Source: an uncultured bacterium (lineage in GTDB: Bacteria > Bacteroidota > Bacteroidia > Bacteroidales > Paludibacteraceae). Taken from it: 9,594 bases of DNA. The stretch's first letter is position 1. Every line of letters begins with the position of its first letter. Shown here piece by piece: positions 1 through 5,988 of the stretch. The position numbers were made by a program, and so were the translations under genes. The notes under the pieces are model-generated. The model saw only the letters and a list, made by a program, of their open reading frames with translations, had not been told where the DNA came from and did not search any database. The DNA is taken from the NCBI GenBank assembly GCA_946183755.1, contig CAMHCZ010000067.1, positions 1 to 9,594 on the forward strand, read 5' to 3'.

Positions 1-1317
1 CTATTTCTGCCTTATGAATATGCTCAATTGAACGCCAGAGAAATCCCAGTTCGCCCTTATCCTGTTCTCAAGGAAGCGCTTGTACGGATCCTTGACGTAC
101 TGAGGCAGATTTGCGAAGAACACGAACGCCGGAGTCTGTGTGTTAGGCAGCTGCGCCACATACTTTATCTTCACATACTTGCCCTTGATTGCTGGCGGCG
201 GATAGTTCTCAATGAGAGGAAGCATATACTCGTTGAGCTTGCCTGTGCTGACCTTGCGGTTCTTGTTCTGGAACACAAGTTCGGCAGTCTCTATCACCTT
301 GAATATTCTCTGCTTAGTCGTAGCAGAAGTGAAGATAATCGGGAAGTCGGTGAATGGAGCGAGACGATTTCTTATAGCGCCCTCCATCGCCTTGATGGCG
401 TCATTCGATTTTTCCTCGACCAAATCCCACTTGTTCACGCACACCACGAGTCCTTTATGGTTCTTCTGTATTATGGAGAAGATATTGAGGTCCTGGCTCT
501 CAATGCCTCTTGTTGCGTCTATCATCAACACGCAGACATCGGAGTTTTCAATCGCTCTGATAGACCTCACTACCGAATAATACTCCAAATCCTCAGTCAC
601 TTTTGCTTTCTTTCTTATGCCGGCTGTATCCACGAGGTAGAAGTCGTGTCCGAACTTGTTATATCTTGTGTAAATAGAGTCGCGGGTAGTGCCAGCGACA
701 TCGGTAACGATGTTTCTGTCCTCGTTCAGGAAGGCGTTCACCAACGACGATTTACCTGCGTTCGGTCTGCCCACGATGGCGATTCTCGGTATAGCCTCAA
801 GCTGCTCCTCGCCCTTGTTCGGGTCGAAGTGGCTGATCACCTCGTCAAGAATCTCGCCGCTGCCCAGTCCGTTCATAGCCGAAAGCACCATCGGGTCGCC
901 GAGTCCGAGTTGGTAGAACTCCGTCGCCGAGTACTGATGCTCATACGTATCCACTTTGTTGCAGACAAGAATCACCGTTTTCTTAGTTCTTCTCAGCATG
1001 TGGGCTATCTCCTCGTCCATGCTGGTGAGTCCTGTGCTGCCGTCCACCACGAACAGTATCACGTCAGCCTCCTCTACCGCTATTGTCACCTGTCTCTTTA
1101 TCTCGTTCTCGAAAACGTCCTCAGAGTTGCTCACCCAACCGCCTGTGTCCACAACCGAGAATTCCTGTCCGCCCCAGTCGCTCTTTCCGTACTGGCGGTC
1201 TCTTGTCGTTCCTGCGTTCTCGGACACGATCGCTCTTCTCGTCTGTGTCAGACGGTTGAAAAGCGTCGATTTGCCCACATTAGGTCTTCCTACTATCGCT
1301 ACCAGATTATTTGCCAT
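1..1317 (-). CDS. der: Ribosome biogenesis GTPase Der (EngA)
   Basis: Der is a tandem-domain GTPase that helps assemble the 50S ribosomal subunit in the cytoplasm. At 438 residues it has the normal family length. The first G domain shows G1 GRPNVGKS (10-17), G3 DTGG (57-60) and G4 NKVD (120-123). The second shows GRPNAGKS (183-190), DTAG (230-233) and NKWD (295-298). Residues from about 350 to the end form the KH-like domain, with the usual NYPPP stretch (371-375). The stop codon TAG occupies the first three bases of the window, so the gene is complete. The ATG lies 14 bases after the era stop, so the two are almost certainly co-transcribed from the era promoter. Its leader holds a long Shine-Dalgarno sequence, unlike every other gene here. 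Motifs were read directly; the 50S role is family knowledge. Confidence 0.97.
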   Translation of the reverse strand: MANNLVAIVGRPNVGKSTLFNRLTQTRRAIVSENAGTTRDRQYGKSDWGGQEFSVVDTGGWVSNSEDVFENEIKRQVTIAVEEADVILFVVDGSTGLTSMDEEIAHMLRRTKKTVILVCNKVDTYEHQYSATEFYQLGLGDPMVLSAMNGLGSGEILDEVISHFDPNKGEEQLEAIPRIAIVGRPNAGKSSLVNAFLNEDRNIVTDVAGTTRDSIYTRYNKFGHDFYLVDTAGIRKKAKVTEDLEYYSVVRSIRAIENSDVCVLMIDATRGIESQDLNIFSIIQKNHKGLVVCVNKWDLVEEKSNDAIKAMEGAIRNRLAPFTDFPIIFTSATTKQRIFKVIETAELVFQNKNRKVSTGKLNEYMLPLIENYPPPAIKGKYVKIKYVAQLPNTQTPAFVFFANLPQYVKDPYKRFLENRIRANWDFSGVQLSIFIRQK

Positions 1318-1323
1318 GTGTCT

Positions 1324-1332
1324 CTCCTTTCT
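1324..1332 (-). promoter_or_regulatory. Strong Shine-Dalgarno sequence of der
   Basis: The minus strand reads AGAAAGGAG, six bases upstream of the der ATG. All nine bases are complementary to CUCCUUUCU, the usual 3' end of 16S rRNA in Bacteroidales. Its first base is the last base of the era stop codon. The other ten genes in the window have A/T-rich leaders with no comparable match; era has only a GAGG about ten bases from its ATG. Confidence 0.75.
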
Positions 1333-2213
1333 TATTTTTGTTCATACCCGAACTGTCTAAGCTTGTCATCCTTGCTTCGCCAGTCCTTTTCCACTTTGAC
1401 ATACAGCTCCAGATACACCTGTTTATCGAAGAATGCCTCAATATCCTTTCTCGCCTCTATGCCTATGTGTTTGAGGCTCTTGCCGCCTCTGCCTATGATT
1501 ATGCCTTTCTGCGAGTCACGCTCCACATATATCAAGGCGTTTATTCTTATTATGTTGTCCTCTTCCTTGAAACGCTCCACTTCCACCTCTACCGAGTAAG
1601 GGATTTCCTTGTCGTAGTTCAGCAGGATTTTCTCACGGATTATCTCTGTGACAAAGAAACGCGCCGGCTTGTCGGTCAGCTGGTCCTTGTCGAAGAATGG
1701 CGGCGACTCTGGCAGGAGCTCCTTTATCCTTCTGAGCAGCGGCTCCAGATTGAATTTATGCAGAGCCGCCATCGGCAGTATTTCCGCCCTTGGTATTATG
1801 TTTTTCCACTCCTCGACCTTCTTTTCCAGCTGTTCCTGGTCTATCTGGTCAATCTTGTTTATCACAAGTATGACAGGAGCGGACGATGCGTTAACCATCT
1901 TCACGAACTTGGCGTTCTTCTCCGGACGGTCAACAACATCAGTGACATAAAGCAGCACATCAGCGTCAGTCAGTGCCGACTTCGAGAACTCCAGCATAGC
2001 CTCCTGCATCTTGTAATTAGGTTTGAGCACTCCCGGAGTGTCGGAATACACTATCTGGAAATCCTCGCCATTGACTATGCCAAGAATCCTGTGTCTTGTG
2101 GTCTGCGCCTTGCTGGTTATGATGGAGATTTTCTCGCCCACCAGCGCGTTCATCAGTGTCGATTTGCCCACGTTAGGGTTTCCTACTATGTTTACAAAAC
2201 CTGCCTTATGCAT
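1332..2213 (-). CDS. era: GTPase Era
   Basis: Era is an essential GTPase that binds the 3' end of 16S rRNA and assists late 30S assembly. From the ATG at 2213 the protein has 293 residues, normal for Era. It shows G1 GNPNVGKS (11-18), G2 threonines TT (38-39), G3 DTPG (58-61) and G4 NKID (119-122). A C-terminal KH domain carries the GRGG loop (241-244) and ends in a conserved-looking LRQFGY. An in-frame ATG 63 bases upstream would add 21 residues before the normal Era N terminus, but it sits in the promoter -33 region, so I reject it. der follows after 14 bases. In Bacteroidales as I recall them, era lies directly after fabH; here a thioesterase and a transporter separate the two. Confidence 0.97.
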   Translation of the reverse strand: MHKAGFVNIVGNPNVGKSTLMNALVGEKISIITSKAQTTRHRILGIVNGEDFQIVYSDTPGVLKPNYKMQEAMLEFSKSALTDADVLLYVTDVVDRPEKNAKFVKMVNASSAPVILVINKIDQIDQEQLEKKVEEWKNIIPRAEILPMAALHKFNLEPLLRRIKELLPESPPFFDKDQLTDKPARFFVTEIIREKILLNYDKEIPYSVEVEVERFKEEDNIIRINALIYVERDSQKGIIIGRGGKSLKHIGIEARKDIEAFFDKQVYLELYVKVEKDWRSKDDKLRQFGYEQK

Positions 2214-2246
2214 CGTTATTTTCCTCTGTCTTAAAATTGCGAACTG

Positions 2247-2277
2247 CAAATATAGATGTTTTTCGCTTATACTCAAT
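2247..2277 (-). promoter_or_regulatory. Promoter of era-der (Bacteroidota type)
   Basis: The minus strand has ATTG at the -33 position (2274-2277), then 19 bases, then TATATTTG (2247-2254), a perfect match to the Bacteroidota -7 consensus TAnnTTTG. Transcription would start near 2240, leaving a leader of about 27 bases before the era ATG. The -33 box abuts and overlaps the thioesterase stop codon TGA (2277-2279). Confidence 0.8.
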
Positions 2278-2981
2278 CACTTTTCGAATTCCACAAGCGT
2301 GCTGGAATTACCATCTACCTTTATGTCAACATAGAATTTGCCGTTTTCCTCGGCTGTGTCAATGGCAAGCGTATCGCCCATCTTGGCCGGAACACGGAAC
2401 TCCACCCTCATGCTCTTCACGTCCCACCCGTCTGGCAGAAACTCCTGGGCTATCCTCACGTAGTTAGCGTTGTTCACATGCTTGTTGTAGTCTATGTCGT
2501 TTTTCATCACTTTATACGGCTCGCGCTCCACGACGTTTTCCTTGGGCATGAACACACGCCTGTCCTTATACTCCATCTCCACTTGCTCATCGAGATTCAT
2601 CGTGGCGAGGACTTCCGCCGGAATCCTCGACAACTTGCCTGTGGACATATCAACGAACGCGCCCATGCTCCATGTCGTGTAGCACGCCTTGCCTTCCGCA
2701 TCCCTTATCACTGTGTTGCGGAATCCGAACATCGGTTTCATGCCATAGACGCTCGTCGTGACACTTAAATCCTCGCCATAGACCGGCACCCGGTTCACTT
2801 CCACCTGACGAAACACCAGCAACTGCGCCATGCCGTTCTCCTCGAAATACTTCTTCACGCCAGCCTCTGTGTTTATCCACATCTCGCTGCAGTCCTGCAT
2901 CATCTGCAATGCGCTGTAGAGTTTCAGCCTGCCGTTCTCGTCGCAGCAGCTCGTCGTCACTTTGTAATTCAGTGTAAACAT
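2277..2981 (-). CDS. Acyl-ACP thioesterase
   Basis: This 234-residue protein fits the bacterial acyl-ACP thioesterase family (double hotdog fold, related to plant FatA/FatB). These enzymes hydrolyse acyl-ACP to free fatty acid and ACP in the cytosol. The second hotdog begins with the family hallmark D164-x-N166-x-H168-V-N-N, matching the plant FatB catalytic Asp, Asn and His. In the following EFRVP segment (194-198), Pro198 falls where plant FatB has its catalytic Glu, by my eye alignment. I chose the ATG at 2981. In-frame ATGs at 3047 and 3011 lie upstream of the promoter -7 box and would add residues unlike the family start. It is divergent from the AEC transporter and has no terminator before era, so read-through into era-der is likely. 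Substrate chain length cannot be read from the sequence. Confidence 0.88.
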   Translation of the reverse strand: MFTLNYKVTTSCCDENGRLKLYSALQMMQDCSEMWINTEAGVKKYFEENGMAQLLVFRQVEVNRVPVYGEDLSVTTSVYGMKPMFGFRNTVIRDAEGKACYTTWSMGAFVDMSTGKLSRIPAEVLATMNLDEQVEMEYKDRRVFMPKENVVEREPYKVMKNDIDYNKHVNNANYVRIAQEFLPDGWDVKSMRVEFRVPAKMGDTLAIDTAEENGKFYVDIKVDGNSSTLVEFEK

Positions 2982-2998
2982 AATTCTTATTTTTCCTT

Positions 2999-3006
2999 CA
3001 AAGATA
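2999..3006 (-). promoter_or_regulatory. -7 promoter element of the thioesterase gene
   Basis: The minus strand reads TATCTTTG, a full TAnnTTTG match, with the predicted start near 2992 and a leader of only about 11 bases before the ATG at 2981. I see no clear TTG at the -33 position, so it may be weak or need an activator. Its place decides the start codon, because both upstream in-frame ATGs lie outside the transcript. Confidence 0.6.
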
Positions 3007-3014
3007 ATCATTTT

Positions 3015-3038
3015 CAGCCGAACGCACCCCTGCGGCTG
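3015..3038. repeat. Inverted repeat in the divergent promoter region
   Basis: CAGCCG (3015-3020) and CGGCTG (3033-3038) form perfect 6-base arms around a 12-base spacer. A further AGCCG copy follows at 3051-3055. The repeat covers the -33 region expected for the thioesterase promoter, so it could be an operator. Arms this short can also arise by chance. Confidence 0.35.
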
Positions 3039-3084
3039 GACACACAAAAGAGCCGACAGCCTGCAATCTTTCCCGATTTAATCA

Positions 3085-3092
3085 TACCTTTG
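3085..3092 (+). promoter_or_regulatory. -7 promoter element of the AEC transporter gene
   Basis: The plus strand reads TACCTTTG, matching TAnnTTTG. The predicted start is near 3098, giving a leader of about 18 bases before the ATG at 3116. No good -33 TTG is visible at the usual distance. It faces away from the thioesterase promoter about 80 bases away. Confidence 0.6.
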
Positions 3093-3115
3093 TCGCCCGA
3101 AAAAGCAAACCGGAT

Positions 3116-4042
3116 ATGATTTTCACCGACATACTGTCTCAGATGATTACGCTTGTGCTCATTGTGCTCGGCGGATTCATCGCGTCCAAAGCAAATATCA
3201 TGGGCGGGGATTTCGACAGACGCCTCTCCGCATTCATCATCAAGTTCACCTGCCCGTGTCTCATCGCGGCATCAGCCATGGGCGACGTCATGCCGCAGCG
3301 CGATATGATCCTGCCACTGCTCGGGGCTGGTTTCGCCACATACGCCTATCTGTTCGCTGTGGCTTCGCTCCTGCCGCTGCTCTTCGTCAAGGACAAGGAT
3401 TTGCGAGGTATGTACAGCTTCATGCTCATGTTCTCCAATGTCGGATTCATGGGCTACCCTATCGTTGCAGCCATATACGGCGGCGAGTCGGTGTTCTACG
3501 CCTGCATCCTGAACATCCCGAACACCGTCACTGTCTTTATCTTCGGCGTTTACTTCATAGTCGACGGCGCAGGCAGAATAAAGTTTGACTGGTCGGTGCT
3601 CTACTGCCCGGCCATGGTCGCATGCTACATTGCCATAGCCATCGTCGCGCTCAACATCCAAGACATTCCTACGTTCATATCCACGCCGGTAAAACTTATT
3701 GGCGACATAACCATTCCGGGGTCCATGCTCCTCATCGGCTCATCAATGGCGCACATGAAAAGGCGGCAGATTCTCGGCACACCGAAGACGTACATCATGA
3801 CCGCGATTCACCTGATTGTCACTCCGCTTGGGCTGTTCCTGCTCTCGGACCTCGTGGGCATGGACAGGCAGATAAGCCTCATCAACACAATGCTCATAGC
3901 CATGCCGGTGGCATCGTTCGGAACAATGTTCTGCCTGAACTACGGCAAAGACGAAACGCACATGGTGCAAGGCACGTTCGTCAGCACCGCCCTGTCCATA
4001 TTCACGATTCCGCTCATCGCCTCAATCATCAACTCGCTCTGA
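3116..4042 (+). CDS. AEC-family membrane transporter
   Basis: This 308-residue, very hydrophobic protein fits the auxin efflux carrier (AEC, Mem_trans) family, whose bacterial members include malonate and malate carriers. About ten membrane segments can be drawn in two groups of five, roughly at 6-24, 36-55, 65-90, 99-121, 126-149, 159-179, 187-212, 225-247, 251-273 and 285-306. Family-like stretches are FSNVGFMGYP (106-115) in the fourth segment, NIPNT (133-137) in the fifth and IGSSMAHMK (207-215) after the seventh. The ATG at 3116 lies about 18 bases after a predicted transcription start. It is the only plus-strand gene here, divergent from the thioesterase and convergent with fabH. Its substrate cannot be told from sequence; an organic acid is the family default, and a link to fatty acid metabolism is only suggested by position. 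Confidence 0.88.
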   Translation: MIFTDILSQMITLVLIVLGGFIASKANIMGGDFDRRLSAFIIKFTCPCLIAASAMGDVMPQRDMILPLLGAGFATYAYLFAVASLLPLLFVKDKDLRGMYSFMLMFSNVGFMGYPIVAAIYGGESVFYACILNIPNTVTVFIFGVYFIVDGAGRIKFDWSVLYCPAMVACYIAIAIVALNIQDIPTFISTPVKLIGDITIPGSMLLIGSSMAHMKRRQILGTPKTYIMTAIHLIVTPLGLFLLSDLVGMDRQISLINTMLIAMPVASFGTMFCLNYGKDETHMVQGTFVSTALSIFTIPLIASIINSL

Positions 4043-4050
4043 CAGAAAAC

Positions 4051-4079
4051 AAAAAAAGGCGGAACTCTTTTGTCCCGCC
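4051..4079 (-). terminator. Intrinsic terminator after fabH
   Basis: On the minus strand GGCGGGAC pairs with GTTCCGCC (eight pairs including one G-U) around the six-base loop AAAAGA, followed at once by seven Ts (plus-strand A tract 4051-4057). It lies 25 bases after the fabH stop and its T run ends nine bases from the end of the convergent transporter gene. On the plus strand the stem has a mismatch and no T tract, so it probably works only for fabH. Confidence 0.85.
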
Positions 4080-4104
4080 CTTATGTTATCGCTTTCGCAA
4101 TTCC

Positions 4105-5094
4105 TTATTTTGGGTCGTAAGCCCACTTCAGGTACACGGAGCCCCAAAGGAATCCTGCACCGAAGGCTGCGAATATCATATTGTCGCCTTTCTTGAACTT
4201 CTTCTCGTTCTCCCACAGACATATAGCTATGGTAGCACCTGAAGTGTTTCCGTACTTGTCGATGTTGATGATTGTCTTCTCGTATGGCAACTGCATTCTT
4301 TGCACTGCCGCGTCAATGATTCTCAGATTAGCCTGATGAGGGATGAACCAGTCAACATCCTCTGACTTGAGGTTGTTTCTCTCCATCATGCGAGCGGCTA
4401 TCTCAGCCATGTTTGTAACAGCGAACTTATAAACCACAGGGCCCTTCTGATACAACTGGTGCTCATGGTTTCTCACTCTCTCCTCAGTCACAGGATAAGC
4501 AGAACCGCAAGTCTTGAGGTAAAGGTACTGTCCGCCTTCGCCATCAACGTGATACTCTGTGTCCATGACACCCATGTCGTCGCCGCAAGGCTCAAGCAGG
4601 ACTGCCGCAGCACCGTCGCCGAACAAAGGACAAGTCGTTCTGTCCTCGTAGTTTGTTATGCTGGACATCTTCTCAGCAGCTACAACCACAACTTTCTTGT
4701 ACTTACCTGACTTTATGAAGTTCGAGCCAACCTCAAGCGCCTCGATGAAACCGCAACATGCCGCAGACACGTCGAACACAAAGGCGTTCTTCAATCCCAC
4801 CTTGTACGAAATCATCGACGAGCAGTTAGGGAACACATGGTCTGGAGTTGTTGTCGCGCATATCAGGACCTCTATTTCGTCCTTGTTCACGCCAGTCTTC
4901 TTAACGAGGTCTTCCACCGCAGCGGCGCCCATCACCGACGAACCCTGGTTCTCGCCTTTGAGTATGCGGCGTTCCCTGATTCCGACGTGCGACATTATCC
5001 ACTCGTCGCTCGTGTCAACCATCTTGCTGAGCTCCTCGTTAGTCAGCTTGTAGTCTGGCACATAGCCTCCTACACCTGTTATAGCTGCATTCAT
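4105..5094 (-). CDS. fabH: 3-oxoacyl-ACP synthase III (FabH)
   Basis: FabH condenses an acyl-CoA primer with malonyl-ACP, the first step of type II fatty acid synthesis. At 329 residues it has a normal length. The catalytic triad is visible: Cys113 in DVSAACCGF (108-116), His253 in IPHQANLRI (251-259) and Asn283 in YGNTSGA (281-287), each matching the E. coli enzyme in context. The N terminus (AITGVGGYVPD, 4-14) is typical, supporting the ATG at 5094. A second cysteine, Cys114, follows the nucleophile where E. coli has Ala. It lies 80 bases after rpmF with no terminator or good promoter between, so it likely shares the DUF177-rpmF transcript. A strong terminator closes the unit. plsX, which separates rpmF and fabH in E. 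coli, is absent. Confidence 0.97.
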   Translation of the reverse strand: MNAAITGVGGYVPDYKLTNEELSKMVDTSDEWIMSHVGIRERRILKGENQGSSVMGAAAVEDLVKKTGVNKDEIEVLICATTTPDHVFPNCSSMISYKVGLKNAFVFDVSAACCGFIEALEVGSNFIKSGKYKKVVVVAAEKMSSITNYEDRTTCPLFGDGAAAVLLEPCGDDMGVMDTEYHVDGEGGQYLYLKTCGSAYPVTEERVRNHEHQLYQKGPVVYKFAVTNMAEIAARMMERNNLKSEDVDWFIPHQANLRIIDAAVQRMQLPYEKTIINIDKYGNTSGATIAICLWENEKKFKKGDNMIFAAFGAGFLWGSVYLKWAYDPK

Positions 5095-5174
5095 ATTTTT
5101 ATCTATTATTTAAAAAAATGCCCATGCAAAGACTATTCATCTTTACCGGGCAAAATCTTCTGTCTTTCAGTCTA

Positions 5175-5363
5175 TTAAGCGTTTGCCGCTGTCTTCTCTA
5201 CTGCGAGCTTACCTCTGTAGAAACCGCACTCAGGGCATACTGTGTGATAGATATGTACTGCGCCGCAGTTTGAGCATGCAACCAATGTTGGAGCCTTAGC
5301 CACGTCGTGAGTTCTTCTAGCTGCTGTTCTTCTGTTAGACTGTCTTCTCTTAGGATGTGCCAT
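5175..5363 (-). CDS. rpmF: 50S ribosomal protein L32
   Basis: L32 is a small protein of the large ribosomal subunit. The 62-residue sequence starts with the family signature MAHPKRRQS and is rich in Arg and Lys. It has a complete zinc ribbon, Cys30-x2-Cys33 and Cys43-x2-Cys46, so it is the zinc-binding form rather than the cysteine-free paralogue some bacteria make under zinc starvation. It begins 17 bases after the DUF177 gene, the pairing seen in most bacteria. Its leader is A/T-rich with no Shine-Dalgarno match, as is usual in Bacteroidota. Confidence 0.98.
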   Translation of the reverse strand: MAHPKRRQSNRRTAARRTHDVAKAPTLVACSNCGAVHIYHTVCPECGFYRGKLAVEKTAANA

Positions 5364-5380
5364 TGTTCTATTAATTTAGT

Positions 5381-5929
5381 TTATTTATTATTGTCAATTA
5401 GTTTTTTAAGTTCATTCCATCTCGGGTCGGTATCGCCGCCATCATTAGTTCTCTCGTCGGCGTTCACAGCCCTCATTTCTTCCAGTCGCTTAGACATCTC
5501 CTCGTCGCACTCGCCGTCCTCGTGAACGTGTCTGAGCGGAATGTTCAGGGCTGCCGTTTCGTAAAAATGCCTTGCCAGATCCACGCTCATCGTATCAACC
5601 GGAACGGATATCAGCTCGCCGTCATCATCCTCGCTCTGCTCTTCCACTTCAGCAGTTTTCACTCGCACGACCTCGCTGCTCTCTATCGGCTGCGACATAT
5701 CGTACAAGCACCTGTCGCACTGTATTGTCAAGTCGCCCGACATTTCAATCTCCACTTCATAAGCTCCTTGCCCAACGCTTTGAGCAAAGACTTCAACCTC
5801 GACATCGCCTCCCTTTATCTCACCACCTTCTATGCTTGCGAAGAACTCATCATCCAAATCAAAACTCAGTCGCTCGCCCTCATCCGGCAGGTTTTGGAGG
5901 TTTAATTTATATCTGTCGTCGGTCTTCAC
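5381..5929 (-). CDS. DUF177 / YceD family protein
   Basis: This 182-residue protein belongs to the DUF177 (YceD) family, usually encoded just before rpmF and linked to 23S rRNA accumulation in bacteria and plastids; its biochemical action is unsettled. Visible marks are LQNLPDEG near the N terminus (11-18), CDRC (71-74), an acidic middle (92-104), NIPLRHVHEDGEC (129-141) and the C-terminal DPRWNELKKL (168-177). The start codon is GTG at 5929: an in-frame TAG lies only four codons upstream and no ATG fits, and the family N terminus begins at this point. A TAnnTTTG promoter lies about 30 bases upstream. rpmF follows after 17 bases, so the two are co-transcribed. Confidence 0.92.
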   Translation of the reverse strand: MKTDDRYKLNLQNLPDEGERLSFDLDDEFFASIEGGEIKGGDVEVEVFAQSVGQGAYEVEIEMSGDLTIQCDRCLYDMSQPIESSEVVRVKTAEVEEQSEDDDGELISVPVDTMSVDLARHFYETAALNIPLRHVHEDGECDEEMSKRLEEMRAVNADERTNDGGDTDPRWNELKKLIDNNK

Positions 5930-5956
5930 CTTTTCAGTCTATGCGAAAAAACTCCG

Positions 5957-5964
5957 CAAAAGTA
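5957..5964 (-). promoter_or_regulatory. -7 promoter element of the DUF177-rpmF-fabH unit
   Basis: The minus strand reads TACTTTTG, a TAnnTTTG match, about 30 bases upstream of the GTG start; transcription should begin near 5950. The -33 position has only a TTTC-like match. It sits in the 59-base gap after the kinase stop codon, where no terminator is seen, so some read-through from the kinase gene is possible. Confidence 0.65.
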
Positions 5965-5988
5965 AATATTTATCTCTCACGAAACGAA

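Noticed and set aside
28..1599. A 523-codon open frame on the plus strand opposite der and the end of era.
   Set aside because: It mirrors der with its clear G motifs on the other strand, has no recognisable domain, and runs over into era. It is a shadow of codon bias.
2231..2246. A TTGC-loop-GCAA hairpin followed by TTTT on the minus strand after the thioesterase, as a terminator.
   Set aside because: Only four pairs, and it overlaps the era -7 box and leader, so it would stop era transcription.
2214..2276. An earlier in-frame start for era that would give 314 residues.
   Set aside because: The ATG at 2276 falls in the -33 region of the era promoter, and the added residues precede the normal Era N terminus.
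2982..3047. Earlier in-frame starts (3047 and 3011) for the thioesterase.
   Set aside because: Both lie upstream of the TATCTTTG box and so outside the predicted transcript; the family-like sequence begins at the ATG at 2981.
5112..5128. A small hairpin (TGC-ATGG-GCA) with a following T run between rpmF and fabH, as a possible attenuator or terminator.
   Set aside because: A three-pair stem is too weak, and it would cut fabH off from its only visible promoter.
5127..5135. TAGTCTTTG on the minus strand as a fabH promoter.
   Set aside because: It has three bases between TA and TTTG instead of two, and no -33 TTG at the right distance.
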